Of a stretch of DNA of 64,000 nucleotides, positions 33,553 to 42,076 are shown one piece after another (the first letter of the stretch is position 1; every line of letters begins with the position of its first letter). The notes beneath the pieces are model-generated. The model saw only the letters and a program-made list of their open reading frames with translations. It had not been told where the DNA came from and did no database searches. Position numbers and translations under genes: made by a program. This stretch comes from Bacillus tuaregi (GTDB lineage Bacteria; Bacillota; Bacilli; Bacillales; Cytobacillaceae): contig NZ_LT629731.1 of NCBI RefSeq assembly GCF_900104575.1, positions 4,226,712 through 4,290,711 on the forward strand, written 5' to 3'.

Positions 33553-33666
33553 ATAAAAAAGCCCCGTGGCCATAACCATATGCTAGTTACACCCACAAGA
33601 CTTATGTTACCTTTATTCTTCTTATGTAGACTTTTTCATTCTGCTAACTTTTCTTTCTTTTTGACA
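33553..33666. mobile_element. Tn7-like right-end relic 3
   Basis: A decayed hairpin starting GCCCCGT (with TAACCATATGCTAGTTA inside) is followed by three sites, GTTACCTTTATTC, GTAGACTTTTTCATT and GCTAACTTTTCTT, at 20- and 17-bp spacing, and a terminus reading TGTCAAAAAG inward. One base longer than the other ends. It has lost the unit body found with relics 1 and 2. It separates the resistance-type gene row from the small-gene segment to the right. Confidence 0.5.
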
Positions 33667-33703
33667 CAGTCTTTCTCTAATGTTCCTATTAGCGGGAGTT
33701 ATT

Positions 33704-34204
33704 TTAGACGTAAGCATTTGAATCAACCTCAATTTTAGGTTCAAAGTGTTTAAGGAGTTTCATTATATTCCTCTGAAGACACTTATCAACTTTCCCCTCC
33801 TTTATCACTTGTTTGTATGCTTTAATTTTTTCAATATCATTAAAACAATCTTTGTTTAAATCATAAAAGTCAGTAGGAGTTCTTTCTGTTATTGTACAAT
33901 ATCCTTTATTTAAATAAAGATTTACAACCACTATATTGAATTTTCTTTCAATAAAATACCTCATAATATCTTCATCCAAAAGTGTTAATATGTCATGAAT
34001 GATTACACTTTTAATACCTTCCGATTCCAATTCGTTTAAATACTTTCGTAAAGTATGTTTGTGATTACTATACTCAAACTTACTTTTAACAAAAATCCCT
34101 TTCATCAACGCAGCATTACACTTTATCGCATATTCGTAATCCAACATTTCCTTGTTATCGCTAGGTTGAATATGCATAAAATATCCAGCATTCTTTAATT
34201 CCAT
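33704..34204 (-). CDS. Hypothetical protein, possible resolvase-like fold (paralogue 1 of 3)
   Basis: A 166-residue protein with GGAGG before the ATG. GYFMHIQPSDNKEM at the start, IKSVIIHDILTLLDEDIMRY in the middle and FIERKFNIVVVNL after it have the alternating strand/helix order of the serine-resolvase N-terminal domain (Y-x-R-x-S, then the D-R-L segment), but the catalytic Ser and Arg are absent. Two neighbours at 36.8 and 37.3 kb share the pattern. Function unknown; the fold assignment is tentative. Confidence 0.45.
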   Translation of the reverse strand: MELKNAGYFMHIQPSDNKEMLDYEYAIKCNAALMKGIFVKSKFEYSNHKHTLRKYLNELESEGIKSVIIHDILTLLDEDIMRYFIERKFNIVVVNLYLNKGYCTITERTPTDFYDLNKDCFNDIEKIKAYKQVIKEGKVDKCLQRNIMKLLKHFEPKIEVDSNAYV

Positions 34205-34205
34205 A

Positions 34206-34451
34206 TTACCGACCTCCTTCGGAAAAGACTACATATTTCTTTAACACTTCAATTCCTTGTTCAAAATCCTCATCTGTTCTAAGGGGAGATGGTAATTCTC
34301 TTATTATTTTTTCTGCTATTCTCTGAAACTGAAATTCTACACATAAATTCATAACCCGTTCATTATTTACAATAAATTCAACCATTTTATTTTCATTCGG
34401 GATATAATCCAAATAGATTTTACCATCGTAATTAATATTAAATTTTTCCAT
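34206..34451 (-). CDS. Hypothetical protein
   Basis: An 81-residue protein; the ATG at 34451 follows AAAGGAGGCGATC, so an upstream in-frame extension is not used. Strands IYLDYIPN and MVEFIVNNERVMNLC are followed by helices. It ends one base before the start region of the paralogue-1 gene, suggesting coupling. No family recognised. Confidence 0.5.
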   Translation of the reverse strand: MEKFNINYDGKIYLDYIPNENKMVEFIVNNERVMNLCVEFQFQRIAEKIIRELPSPLRTDEDFEQGIEVLKKYVVFSEGGR

Positions 34452-34491
34452 TAAGAGATCGCCTCCTTTAAGTATGTTAATGCTTGTTTTC

Positions 34492-34935
34492 TTAAATTCT
34501 AAAACGTTTATATCCTTTATAATCTGAATCTGCATTATCATAATAGTTCTTTATTTCCTTTTCTAAATCACTAAAATGATACTTCAGGCTCACATAGGTC
34601 GGAATTCCAACAAGTAGACCTAATATGGTTATCAATGCTTCTTCTTCAATATTCATTAGAGTGTTAACTACAAGCATGATGGATAAACATGATAAAAACA
34701 CAAACCACCTTGTCATTTTTTTGTTTACTTCCCCATGTAGTTTTATTTTTCCAGATAAAACCCCTGCAGCCATTCCTCCAACGTATAAGAGCCATGTTTC
34801 CTGTGTCATTTCAATTTCACTGACAAACAGTATAAATGGGTAAGTTATCGTTGTTATGATCATCATTGTAACGATCTTTCCAATTAATAAGACAAACTTA
34901 GTGGCTTTTTCCTTTTTAAAACGTGGAGTTTTCAA
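34492..34935 (-). CDS. Four-helix membrane protein
   Basis: A 147-residue protein with hydrophobic spans at about 12-33, 45-60, 73-92 and 100-117 (for example VLLIGKIVTMMIITTITYPF and WFVFLSCLSIMLVVNTLM) and a charged C-terminal tail. Its start overlaps the stop of the upstream 72-residue membrane protein (ATGA-type overlap), so they are translated together and may form a complex. No family recognised. Confidence 0.55.
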   Translation of the reverse strand: MKTPRFKKEKATKFVLLIGKIVTMMIITTITYPFILFVSEIEMTQETWLLYVGGMAAGVLSGKIKLHGEVNKKMTRWFVFLSCLSIMLVVNTLMNIEEEALITILGLLVGIPTYVSLKYHFSDLEKEIKNYYDNADSDYKGYKRFRI

Positions 34936-35150
34936 TCTTTCACCTCCCGTTTTTCATTTGCTCTTGTCCAGCGATCTACACTACTGGATACTGAGGATAC
35001 GATTAACAGAATGAGAAATGTTGTAACAAGATTGGGTTTACTATTTACTATGTAGACTGATGCTAACCCTAATACTGGACCCATAATGATTGAGGATAAT
35101 GCCATTCCTTTATAGTTCATTTCGGTTATTGTTTTTCGAAGCCAATTCAT
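34932..35150 (-). CDS. 72-residue membrane protein
   Basis: GAAGGAGGT precedes the ATG at 35150. Two predicted transmembrane helices (ALSSIIMGPVLGLASVYIV and LVTTFLILLIVSSVSSSV) and a basic end. Coupled to the four-helix protein next to it. Function unknown. Confidence 0.55.
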   Translation of the reverse strand: MNWLRKTITEMNYKGMALSSIIMGPVLGLASVYIVNSKPNLVTTFLILLIVSSVSSSVDRWTRANEKREVKD

Positions 35151-35428
35151 TTTGTTACCTCCTTCTCTTGCCCATTCATTTAATAAAAACAACTACATTG
35201 TTATTTGTGAAAGTATAGCGTGAATTTATTCACCTTCAAGGAATTGAGGACTAGTATTCAAAATAATAGATATCATACGACTTCCAATAAATCCGTCTGT
35301 AACACATTCAAAAAATGCGCCAGAATCCACTCCAGTATCATTAATCTTCCCAATGTTCTTCTGTTGGGCATATCGACTTATCATAAAAATTCAATGCCAT
35401 CTTAAGGCTACCCCAACTTTACCTATGA

Positions 35429-35692
35429 TTAATTCTCATCGCCATCAAGTTCAGTTCTAAGCGAATAATAGTCATCCATATTCTCAATTGTTACATACTC
35501 ATTAATTAAAGTAAGAACTTCTTCATAACTATTCAAGTTATCATGTTTTAACCGATAATTTAGTTCCTCTAACTTATTAAATTCCTCAATATGTTCAAGA
35601 ATTGCTTCCGCCTTCCACATAATGTGGTACACATTTCCCTCTGGACCAGACCAATCGATCTTCATTACTGCTTTACTGTATTTAGTTCTCAT
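35429..35692 (-). CDS. Hypothetical acidic protein
   Basis: An 87-residue protein from the ATG at 35692, which follows AGGGAG. KIDWSGPEGNVYHIMWKAEA begins a small alpha/beta region and the rest is helical and acidic (RTELDGDEN at the end). No family recognised. Confidence 0.5.
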   Translation of the reverse strand: MRTKYSKAVMKIDWSGPEGNVYHIMWKAEAILEHIEEFNKLEELNYRLKHDNLNSYEEVLTLINEYVTIENMDDYYSLRTELDGDEN

Positions 35693-35737
35693 AGTGTCAT
35701 CTCCCTTCTTATAAATTGGCAAATAAGTTTTTCAACT

Positions 35738-35935
35738 TTAAAAGTTAGGCTTAGGAGTGTAACCTGTTACCTGATGCTCAAGTATACGTATTTCTTTAAC
35801 AATTTGGTGCTCAATGTTTGCTAGAAAATCTTGTTGTTGTTCAGACATTTCAGGCCAAAATCTTTCATATAAGGAGCGAATGATATCCAACTCCTCTTCT
35901 AAGTCTTGTAATCTCATATACTTTGTATTAATCAT
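35738..35935 (-). CDS. Hypothetical small helical protein
   Basis: A 65-residue protein; GGGGGTGGAAGGG precedes the ATG at 35935. Amphipathic helices with coiled-coil character (LQDLEEELDIIRSLYERFW, FLANIEHQIVKEIRILE). Not recognised. Confidence 0.5.
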   Translation of the reverse strand: MINTKYMRLQDLEEELDIIRSLYERFWPEMSEQQQDFLANIEHQIVKEIRILEHQVTGYTPKPNF

Positions 35936-35981
35936 CCCTTCCACCCCCTTTAAATTTAACGAAGATCTTTTGAAACCTTCG

Positions 35982-36197
35982 TTATAACTCATCACGAGTA
36001 AGGAAATCAAATAGATCTTTAATTTCATCTTTGTTTGACTTTTGAAGACTAACCCTTTGAGTAGGAATTCTACAATCCTTTTCACTTATAACTTCGATAT
36101 CTTCTTTACGATAGATTCTTTCTTTTTTTATCTCACCGTTAAAAACTCTAGTTACTCTTACGTTACCTCGTTCATCATAATCAATTACCTTTACCAT
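35982..36197 (-). CDS. Hypothetical 71-residue protein
   Basis: AAGGAGGAG precedes the ATG. The N-terminal 30 residues are beta-like (VKVIDYDERGNVRVTRVF, then GEIKKERIYRKEDIEVI), suggesting a small barrel or RHH-like strand; the end is acidic. Not recognised. Confidence 0.5.
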   Translation of the reverse strand: MVKVIDYDERGNVRVTRVFNGEIKKERIYRKEDIEVISEKDCRIPTQRVSLQKSNKDEIKDLFDFLTRDEL

Positions 36198-36349
36198 TTT
36201 ATCTCCTCCTTAATTTTGCTCTTTCTGCTGATCGGTACGAAATACTTAAGCAGTATTTATCTTTAAGATTTAGAATTAGGGCATGATAGTCATACTTCAT
36301 ATCAATTTGGCAAATGCATGGTCCTATCCGCCCCTACTGGACTATAACC

Positions 36350-36700
36350 TTATTTGATACTTTGTCTGTATTTTCTACTTGTTGGCTTCCAACTTACCCT
36401 TCTTGCCCATCCATTTTCATAGGCTAAATCTAACCTATCTTCAATTGTTTCTATTACGTTATTCCAAGTTTCATCATCAATCTCACTATAATCCCATTTC
36501 CATGCTCCAAAAACCTTAAATAATGGCTCTTTTCCACTAGTAATACCTGTTCCTTTTAAGACCTCTTCAAGAACCAGATTTGGTCTTGGAGCCAGTGGAT
36601 CGCAGTCAATTAGAATAAATTTGTCCGGTTCTTTTGTTGTTTCTAACTCCGTCACAATTTGAGCATTTCCTTCTGATATCAATTTTTCAAGTGGATTCAT
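36350..36700 (-). CDS. Hypothetical protein
   Basis: A 116-residue protein with AAAGGAGAG before the ATG. FILIDCDPLAPRPNLVLEEV and FGAWKWDYSEIDDETWNNVI are its most marked segments; acidic with a basic C-terminus (SRKYRQSIK). No domain recognised. Confidence 0.5.
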   Translation of the reverse strand: MNPLEKLISEGNAQIVTELETTKEPDKFILIDCDPLAPRPNLVLEEVLKGTGITSGKEPLFKVFGAWKWDYSEIDDETWNNVIETIEDRLDLAYENGWARRVSWKPTSRKYRQSIK

Positions 36701-36753
36701 TTTTTACTCTCCTTTGTTTCTTATTTTTATTTTTCTAACAAACTAGATATTTT

Positions 36754-37188
36754 TTATATCGAACTAACTTTTGCCTCTGCTGTTAATAACTCTGCTTTAA
36801 ACAAATTTTCTACCGCCAGTGGAATTTTTGTTGTAGTCGCTTCTTCTAACCAGATTTTTTTTAGAAGTTTTGGTTTCATAAGATAATCCCCCTGAATGAC
36901 TCTAAAGGTGACATCTTTACTTATAAATAAATCTAGAATATTAGAGTTTGCAACATGTACAGGAGATATTATTAATACAGTTGACTTCTTTTTCAGTCTA
37001 GAAAAATACTTATCATTCATACTTTTATCCTCAAAATTTGAAATTGCGCAACCATTAACAATCTTAAGGTTGTTGTTCTCAGCAAATATATCCACCATCA
37101 TGGTGTATTCAAAAAATTCCTCAGTAGAATTCCTTGTTCTCCCTAGAATTGTCTCCGGTAATAATGTGAAAAATGTTACGTTTTTCAT
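36754..37188 (-). CDS. Hypothetical protein, possible resolvase-like fold (paralogue 2 of 3)
   Basis: A 144-residue protein, AAGGAG before the ATG. VTFFTLLPETILGRTRNSTE at the start, then STVLIISPVHVANSNILDLF and DVTFRVIQGDY repeat the strand-helix-strand order of paralogues 1 and 3. Catalytic resolvase residues are missing. Pairwise identity to the others is low, so the relationship rests on order and hydrophobic pattern. Confidence 0.45.
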   Translation of the reverse strand: MKNVTFFTLLPETILGRTRNSTEEFFEYTMMVDIFAENNNLKIVNGCAISNFEDKSMNDKYFSRLKKKSTVLIISPVHVANSNILDLFISKDVTFRVIQGDYLMKPKLLKKIWLEEATTTKIPLAVENLFKAELLTAEAKVSSI

Positions 37189-37279
37189 AAAGTATCATCT
37201 CCTTGAATAGTTTTTTTGTTTTTTTGTTTTTATGTTCACTTATCACTAAATCAAACACTGTATTCCTTCAATAACGAAC

Positions 37280-37795
37280 TTAATAGGCAGAAACGTTAAT
37301 ACCAGTAGTAGATTCGAATTCATCTACTAAATCATTCGACATCCTTGCAACTCTTTCATAATTGATTAAGGCCTTTCTATAGTCAGAACCTAAGTTTTCC
37401 CATTTAACTTTACTGATTCTGGCTACATTATGTAGATCTGACCTCAATTGGTTGTTAGTAATTTCCTCAATCCTATATTTTGTCTTGCTACGATTAACTT
37501 CAATCAAAATGAAATGAAACCCCTCTTCGATAAACAGATTGATTATGTCCTTATTAAAAATTGAACGATCCTGTACAGCAATTGTGTCGATGTCCTGCTT
37601 TCTTAATAAACTGATAAAATACTGGGCAACTAGTGGATTACTCTTATAAGAATGGTAATTTGCAACACTTATCCCTTTAACATTCTCTAATAACACCTCT
37701 AGTACGCGACTTTTCATTTCTAAGTCTATGCTGTCATCTCTTTCAGCACTTAAGTGAACCATATAACCAACTTTATTAACTGCATTATTCTTCAT
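37280..37795 (-). CDS. Hypothetical protein, possible resolvase-like fold (paralogue 3 of 3)
   Basis: A 171-residue protein, AGGAGGAG before the ATG. KVGYMVHLSAERDDSIDLEM, KGISVANYHSYKSNPLVAQY, DIDTIAVQDRSIFNKDIINL and GFHFILIEVNRS follow the layout of the resolvase N-terminal domain best of the three, including the G-Y-x-x-x-x-S opening, but without its Arg residues. It may be a recombinase-derived regulator. Last of the small-gene series before a 600-bp gap. Confidence 0.45.
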   Translation of the reverse strand: MKNNAVNKVGYMVHLSAERDDSIDLEMKSRVLEVLLENVKGISVANYHSYKSNPLVAQYFISLLRKQDIDTIAVQDRSIFNKDIINLFIEEGFHFILIEVNRSKTKYRIEEITNNQLRSDLHNVARISKVKWENLGSDYRKALINYERVARMSNDLVDEFESTTGINVSAY

Positions 37796-38401
37796 ATGAA
37801 ACTCCTCCTAGATATCAGTAATTTGAATTAAATAGAATGGACTAAGCACTTCACTCAAAATTTTGACTTATAGGTCTTCCTCAATTCATAATATTCCGTC
37901 TTTTATCGCTAGATTAATACTTCAATCGCATTTTACTCTCTATTGATTGCTCCAATTTTATTCAATTGTTTTAGTCTAAAAATGCTAAGTTGGGAAAATA
38001 TGGAAAATTCGCATAAAAAAATCTCCTCCTTTTTATCACATAATAGAAAGAACAAAAATATACAAATATACTCAAGGTTGCGCATGTCAAACACATCCTT
38101 ATTAGGCGTGTAAATGCACAGAGATTATGAGCCCAGATCAATACAGTGAACTAAACTCATCATCTTATTTACTTAGGGTATATTCTGTATATTTTTTGTT
38201 CCCTTCCCTTTTAGTGATAAAAAGAAAGAGATATATATATAATCAAAAACTATTAAAATTAAATTCAAAATAAAATTAAATAATGTATATTACGTTTATT
38301 ATAATATCACGGAATATTTTGCCTGTAAAGCACTATTTTGATATTTTTTTAAAATTTTTCTCTAGTACGATAATATCTTCAATCAATTAATTCAGAAACT
38401 A
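37796..38401. other. 600-bp A/T-rich gap with an orphan ribosome binding site
   Basis: On the minus strand AAAGGAGGAGAT precedes an ATG at 38014, but the frame stops after eight codons, so it is either a leader peptide or the remnant of a lost gene. The stretch 38,220-38,330 is almost pure A/T (ATATATATATAATC and similar). No other feature seen. Confidence 0.4.
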
Positions 38402-38665
38402 CTAAATAATTCCGTGTTCCATATTATACCTTTCACAAGTCTCTTTAAACTTTTTGTAGTATTCAATGTCTATATGGCTATCATTACTATGTAGCATTAT
38501 CCGATCTACATGGCCCCTATTAATATTTGATAATAGCAATTCTAAGATACTTAAATCAGCCATTAAACATATTATTCCTTGATTATTTTTTAACCCAACT
38601 TCTATTGGTAACCCCCACACATTCTCATACTCCTGATTTAAATGAATTTCAAAATATCCAAACAC
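38402..38665 (-). CDS. Hypothetical 87-residue protein
   Basis: GTG start with AGAGAGG upstream. MFGYFEIHLNQEYENVWGLP, then GIICLMADLSILELLLSNI and HIDIEYYKKFKETC: a small alpha/beta protein with a single Cys pair. Not recognised. Confidence 0.5.
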   Translation of the reverse strand: MFGYFEIHLNQEYENVWGLPIEVGLKNNQGIICLMADLSILELLLSNINRGHVDRIMLHSNDSHIDIEYYKKFKETCERYNMEHGII

Positions 38666-38680
38666 CTAAATACCTCTCTC

Positions 38681-38908
38681 TTATACTAACCTCATGTACT
38701 CATACAGGTTAAAAAAATGAAATAATGTGTACCCAAGTGCTAATGATAATGGAATACTCAGTAAAAAGATCCTTTCCTGCAATTTTTCTGTTTTCTCTTT
38801 TCCTTTTGTTACTACTAATGGTACATACTTCCCACAAAGAATCATCAGAAACCATACTAGGCCAACAACGCAAAAGTAACTAGAAATATAATCTAAATAG
38901 AACATCAT
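38681..38908 (-). CDS. Two-helix membrane protein
   Basis: A 75-residue protein, GGGGAGG before the ATG. Two hydrophobic spans (SSYFCVVGLVWFLMILCGKY and IFLLSIPLSLALGYTLFHFF) with a basic loop (KGKEKTEKLQER) between. Not recognised. Confidence 0.5.
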   Translation of the reverse strand: MMFYLDYISSYFCVVGLVWFLMILCGKYVPLVVTKGKEKTEKLQERIFLLSIPLSLALGYTLFHFFNLYEYMRLV

Positions 38909-39061
38909 TATCCTCCCCTGACTTTATAGGGATATTTTAACGTGTATAAAACATAAATTCCGCAAAATGATTACAGTAGATGGTAACTACTTCCCTATGG
39001 CTGCTGCAAGTCAAAGAAGTATTATGCAAAATGAGAAAGGGCTAATTATTTTGATAACAGT

Positions 39062-39098
39062 TGAAAAGCCAAACAGTTGTACGGACCGTTTGGCTTTT
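39062..39098. terminator. Intrinsic terminator in a gene-free gap
   Basis: AAAAGCCAAAC pairs with GTTTGGCTTTT. It lies 360 bp past the stop of the 81-residue gene, leaving room for a long 3' region or a small RNA between 39,100 and 39,455. No protein gene is convincing in 38,909-39,455. Confidence 0.7.
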
Positions 39099-39419
39099 GT
39101 GGTAAGGAAAAGGTTCCTAGGCTACCCTTTCCCTGCAGTATATTCTATATATTCGATGTATTATATATAAATCATACTACGTTTAAAGAAATTAGTAAAT
39201 TCCCCAAATTCCGTTGAATTAGGTTATTTCCCCTTAAAATCAGTCAAAATAATTAAATGTCTACAAATATCTATTTTCTTCTCCAACCAGATTTTTTTCA
39301 TTTATTTCAGTCATAGTAAACCCTTCTGTAGCATTTTTTTCATTTTTCTTATCTGAAAAAAATCATTTTTTTCGCCTACAGTGCTTTTTAGATTCTCAGT
39401 TAACTACTATTACTAATCA

Positions 39420-39480
39420 TTATAATGATTATAATAGTAACAATCATAAAAACTATTAATTTTCATTATAATGATTAAAT
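39420..39480. promoter_or_regulatory. Two PerR-box-like sites
   Basis: TTATAATGATTATAA at 39420-39434 equals the 7-1-7 consensus TTATAATnATTATAA of Bacillus PerR; TTATAATGATTAAAT at 39466-39480 matches at 12 of 15. The first is part of a 32-bp near-palindrome. No promoter or gene start is adjacent, so they may be chance A/T dyads or control an unannotated small RNA. Confidence 0.35.
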
Positions 39481-39701
39481 GTTTCTTCCCAGTGTACTAG
39501 GCAATATAAAACACGTATTAAATATTCCTTGGCTGCTTCTTCAGATTCAAACCTTCCACCATGAATTAGTTCAAACGTCTCATCTTCAAATATTTCTGCA
39601 AAAACCGAATAATATAATACTCCGTCTTTTTCCTGAAAAATTGCAATACGGTATGTATGACCTTGAACTCGTAAATCTTTTTTCAATATATATTCTTCCA
39701 T
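39456..39701 (-). CDS. Hypothetical 81-residue protein
   Basis: GAAAGGAGGGG precedes the ATG. Strands YILKKDLRVQGHTYRIAIFQ and GVLYYSVFAEIF are followed by a helix EAAKEYLIRVLYCLVHW. It resembles in outline small DUF-type proteins with a beta hairpin followed by a helix, but no family is recognised. Confidence 0.5.
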   Translation of the reverse strand: MEEYILKKDLRVQGHTYRIAIFQEKDGVLYYSVFAEIFEDETFELIHGGRFESEEAAKEYLIRVLYCLVHWEETFNHYNEN

Positions 39702-39793
39702 AACAAATCCCCTCCTTTCTATGTGTAGTTATAGAAAAGAGGGGGACGTCCCTTGTAAAATATTAATAGTCTTAATAAATACCAATATAAAAT

Positions 39794-40495
39794 TTATTTA
39801 GATACTGCTTGGACACTATTTTTATCTACTTCAATTATAGTTCCTTTTTCTTTATTTATTGTTAGGAGTTTTCCATCAATATTATATTCTAAATTAGTTC
39901 TTAAATTGGGGTCTTCTTCTCTTAACAGTTCTAAACACTTTAAAGTTGATACAAGTTGACCTTTACAAACTTCTATGAAATTCTCAGTAGACATCCCATT
40001 TATTGAATAGATTTTAGAGTGTTCTACCCCTGTGTAGTAACCTGTTAATTCCTGCATTAGATTATTTGAAAAATATTGCGCACATTCAGCATTGATTTCT
40101 TTCCAAGTGTCCAATTTAGTATGAGCAACTATATGGCCTTTAGAAGTCCTATCGATTGTGGCTCCCCCACTAGTGATATAGTGTCTAAGTTTCTCTTTTA
40201 GATTAATCTGTTTACCATTAAGTAAGTAATATTGAGAAATTACATAAATAAATGAATTCATATAGATTTCGCTGTTAATTAAATATATCAAATTCTTCTT
40301 TATGGTTTCTTCACGTTTCTTTTTCTCGTTAACTTCATTAATTGTATGTTCAATTGTCTTATTTGAAGTTCTTGAAAGACTTCCTGTTAAAACTACATAT
40401 ATTACAGTGACTATAACCAGCGTTAAATTTATTAACACTGATAGTGCACCAGTATTATTGTTCAGAAATTCAAATAGACTCACAATACTATTCAT
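39794..40495 (-). CDS. Membrane-anchored hypothetical protein
   Basis: About 233 residues. I prefer the ATG at 40495 since GAGGAGG lies upstream; the frame is open to an ATG at 40531. One transmembrane helix near the N-terminus (VLINLTLVIVTVIYVVLTG) is followed by a long basic linker (NEVNEKKKREETIKKN) and a helical cytoplasmic domain. This plan is seen in some phage-exclusion proteins and in plasmid proteins of unknown role. Not recognised. Confidence 0.5.
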   Translation of the reverse strand: MNSIVSLFEFLNNNTGALSVLINLTLVIVTVIYVVLTGSLSRTSNKTIEHTINEVNEKKKREETIKKNLIYLINSEIYMNSFIYVISQYYLLNGKQINLKEKLRHYITSGGATIDRTSKGHIVAHTKLDTWKEINAECAQYFSNNLMQELTGYYTGVEHSKIYSINGMSTENFIEVCKGQLVSTLKCLELLREEDPNLRTNLEYNIDGKLLTINKEKGTIIEVDKNSVQAVSK

Positions 40496-40652
40496 GCTAA
40501 TTTGACTTCCTCCTCTTAAATTAGATTTCATAGGCTTTCTTTTATAGTATGATATACGTTTAAATCTACTATAAGGTTCAATTCTTTGGAATACTAAACA
40601 TTAAAAAATAGGGAAAGCGATCTCCCTATTTGGTCAATTGAATATTGAGTTA

Positions 40653-41549
40653 TTAAAACTCTGTTTTCTTCAAAGCATTCTGAAGTTCTTTTATTGATGG
40701 TGTAACATAAATACGGGTAGTGTCCATTGATGAGTGTCCTGCCAATTCTGCAATACTTTGGAGTCCTACGCCACTATTTGCAAGTTGTTTACAAAAAGTG
40801 TGTCTAAGAGAATGGGGAGTAATCTCTATTCCAAGTTGATTGCTATACTTTTTCAGAATATGCTGTGCTGCTCTGGTACTTAATTGACTGCTTTTGCTAC
40901 TAATCAGTATATAATCAGAATCTTTTTCCCTTTTATCTAGCCAATATTGAATATGTGATTTTGTTTTATCCGTAAAAGGTACAACTCTGTGCTTACCTTT
41001 ACCAGTTACATTTGCTATATTATTACGAAAAGAAATTGAAGATTTTGTTAGAGAACATGCCTCCTCAATTCTTAAGCCTAAATTTACTAGAAGAATGATA
41101 AGCGTTTCATGCAATAGACCTTTTTGAAAATTTTGGTGTTTTGTTATTTCCACAGCATGTAATAACCTGCCTACTTCTTGTCTTGTTAACCAACGAATGG
41201 TATTCTGTTTTTGAACCTTTTTAATTGAAATCTCTTCACCTAAGTTAACCGGTGAGAAATTAGATTCAAATAAATAATTAGACCACTTCTTTATTGCTAC
41301 TAATCGCCGATTAACAGTTGTAGCAGATAAAGATGAATTGACTTTAATTTCACGCTCAAAATCTTTAATGTCAGTTTTCGTGATAGCCTCAACAGTAATT
41401 GGATTAGAGGTTATGCTAGACAACCAATTCTCAAAGAAACGTAAATCTTGTTCATAACTTTTAATGGTATTTGCACTTCTATTCTGCTCGATCAAATAGT
41501 TTTTAAATCCTTCGAGCGCTTGAGAAAAAGTAACTGAAATGATTTCCAA
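40653..41549 (-). CDS. XerC/D-like tyrosine recombinase
   Basis: A 298-residue recombinase. The N-terminal SAM-like core-binding domain (AINTIKSYEQDLRFFENWL-type, about 20-110) is followed by the catalytic domain with Arg in NLGLRIEEACSL (about 158-169), HSLRHTF (HxxR, about 243-249) and GHSSMDTTRIYV with the nucleophile Tyr near 277. All catalytic residues are present. Plasmid copies usually resolve dimers at a nearby site or drive element excision. It starts at TTG with AGGAGG upstream, right beside four copies of a 10-bp motif. No IntI-specific insertion was seen. Confidence 0.9.
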   Translation of the reverse strand: MEIISVTFSQALEGFKNYLIEQNRSANTIKSYEQDLRFFENWLSSITSNPITVEAITKTDIKDFEREIKVNSSLSATTVNRRLVAIKKWSNYLFESNFSPVNLGEEISIKKVQKQNTIRWLTRQEVGRLLHAVEITKHQNFQKGLLHETLIILLVNLGLRIEEACSLTKSSISFRNNIANVTGKGKHRVVPFTDKTKSHIQYWLDKREKDSDYILISSKSSQLSTRAAQHILKKYSNQLGIEITPHSLRHTFCKQLANSGVGLQSIAELAGHSSMDTTRIYVTPSIKELQNALKKTEF

Positions 41550-41570
41550 AGGAAGCCCCTCCTACACTAT

Positions 41571-41690
41571 GTTATACGACAAAAATTGAATAATGATTAT
41601 TTATGTTATGCGACGAAAAGATATAGCCCAATCCATAGGTTCTGTCGCATAAGACATATTATCTGACAAAACTTATTTGGTCGTATTATA
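41571..41690. promoter_or_regulatory. Four copies of TTATRCGACR, candidate recombinase site
   Basis: TTATACGACA (41572, plus), TTATGCGACG (41606, plus), TTATGCGACA (about 41643-41653, minus) and TAATACGACC (about 41680-41689, minus) form two nested inverted pairs directly upstream of the recombinase gene. Spacing of the inner pair is about 27 bp. This could be a crossover site with accessory sites, or an operator that lets the recombinase control its own promoter. Confidence 0.5.
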
Positions 41691-41882
41691 GCGCGTTTTA
41701 AACCCTTTGCCAGCACTTATTACATCTCCATATCTAATATATGGATTCTCACCATAAAAGAAAAAAATTCCTCTTCACTAATATTAACTCTTACTCGTCA
41801 GAAATCTTTATATCAGCATCGCTTAATCCCTTTTTAAATAACACAATGTAAATATGTTAAATATAATTAAAAAAAATTGCAC

Positions 41883-41902
41883 ACAAGTACTTAATTATTA
41901 TT
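41883..41902. repeat. Left 20-bp inverted repeat flanking the primase operon
   Basis: ACAAGTACTTAATTATTATT is perfectly inverted at 43852-43871. Outside the perfect part both arms continue with AATT-(T/G)-CA-like sequence, so the full repeat is about 28 bp with mismatches. The surrounding 41,700-42,076 is strongly A/T-rich, which would suit a replication origin. Confidence 0.65.
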
Positions 41903-42076
41903 TATCAATACTCTTTTAATAGTTTTTTATAAGAATATCATGTGTAATAATGATTTTCATATTTTCAAAAAAATCAACCACAATTTTCTCGGAACATACT
42001 CACCTCGTCTTTTTCTTTTTATGCTATAACAAATGTAAGCCAATTAATTTGGCAAAATGAAAGGAGAGGATGATTA

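Noticed and set aside
38967-39170. 67-codon open frame on the plus strand
   Set aside because: It runs through a terminator hairpin and lacks a ribosome binding site.
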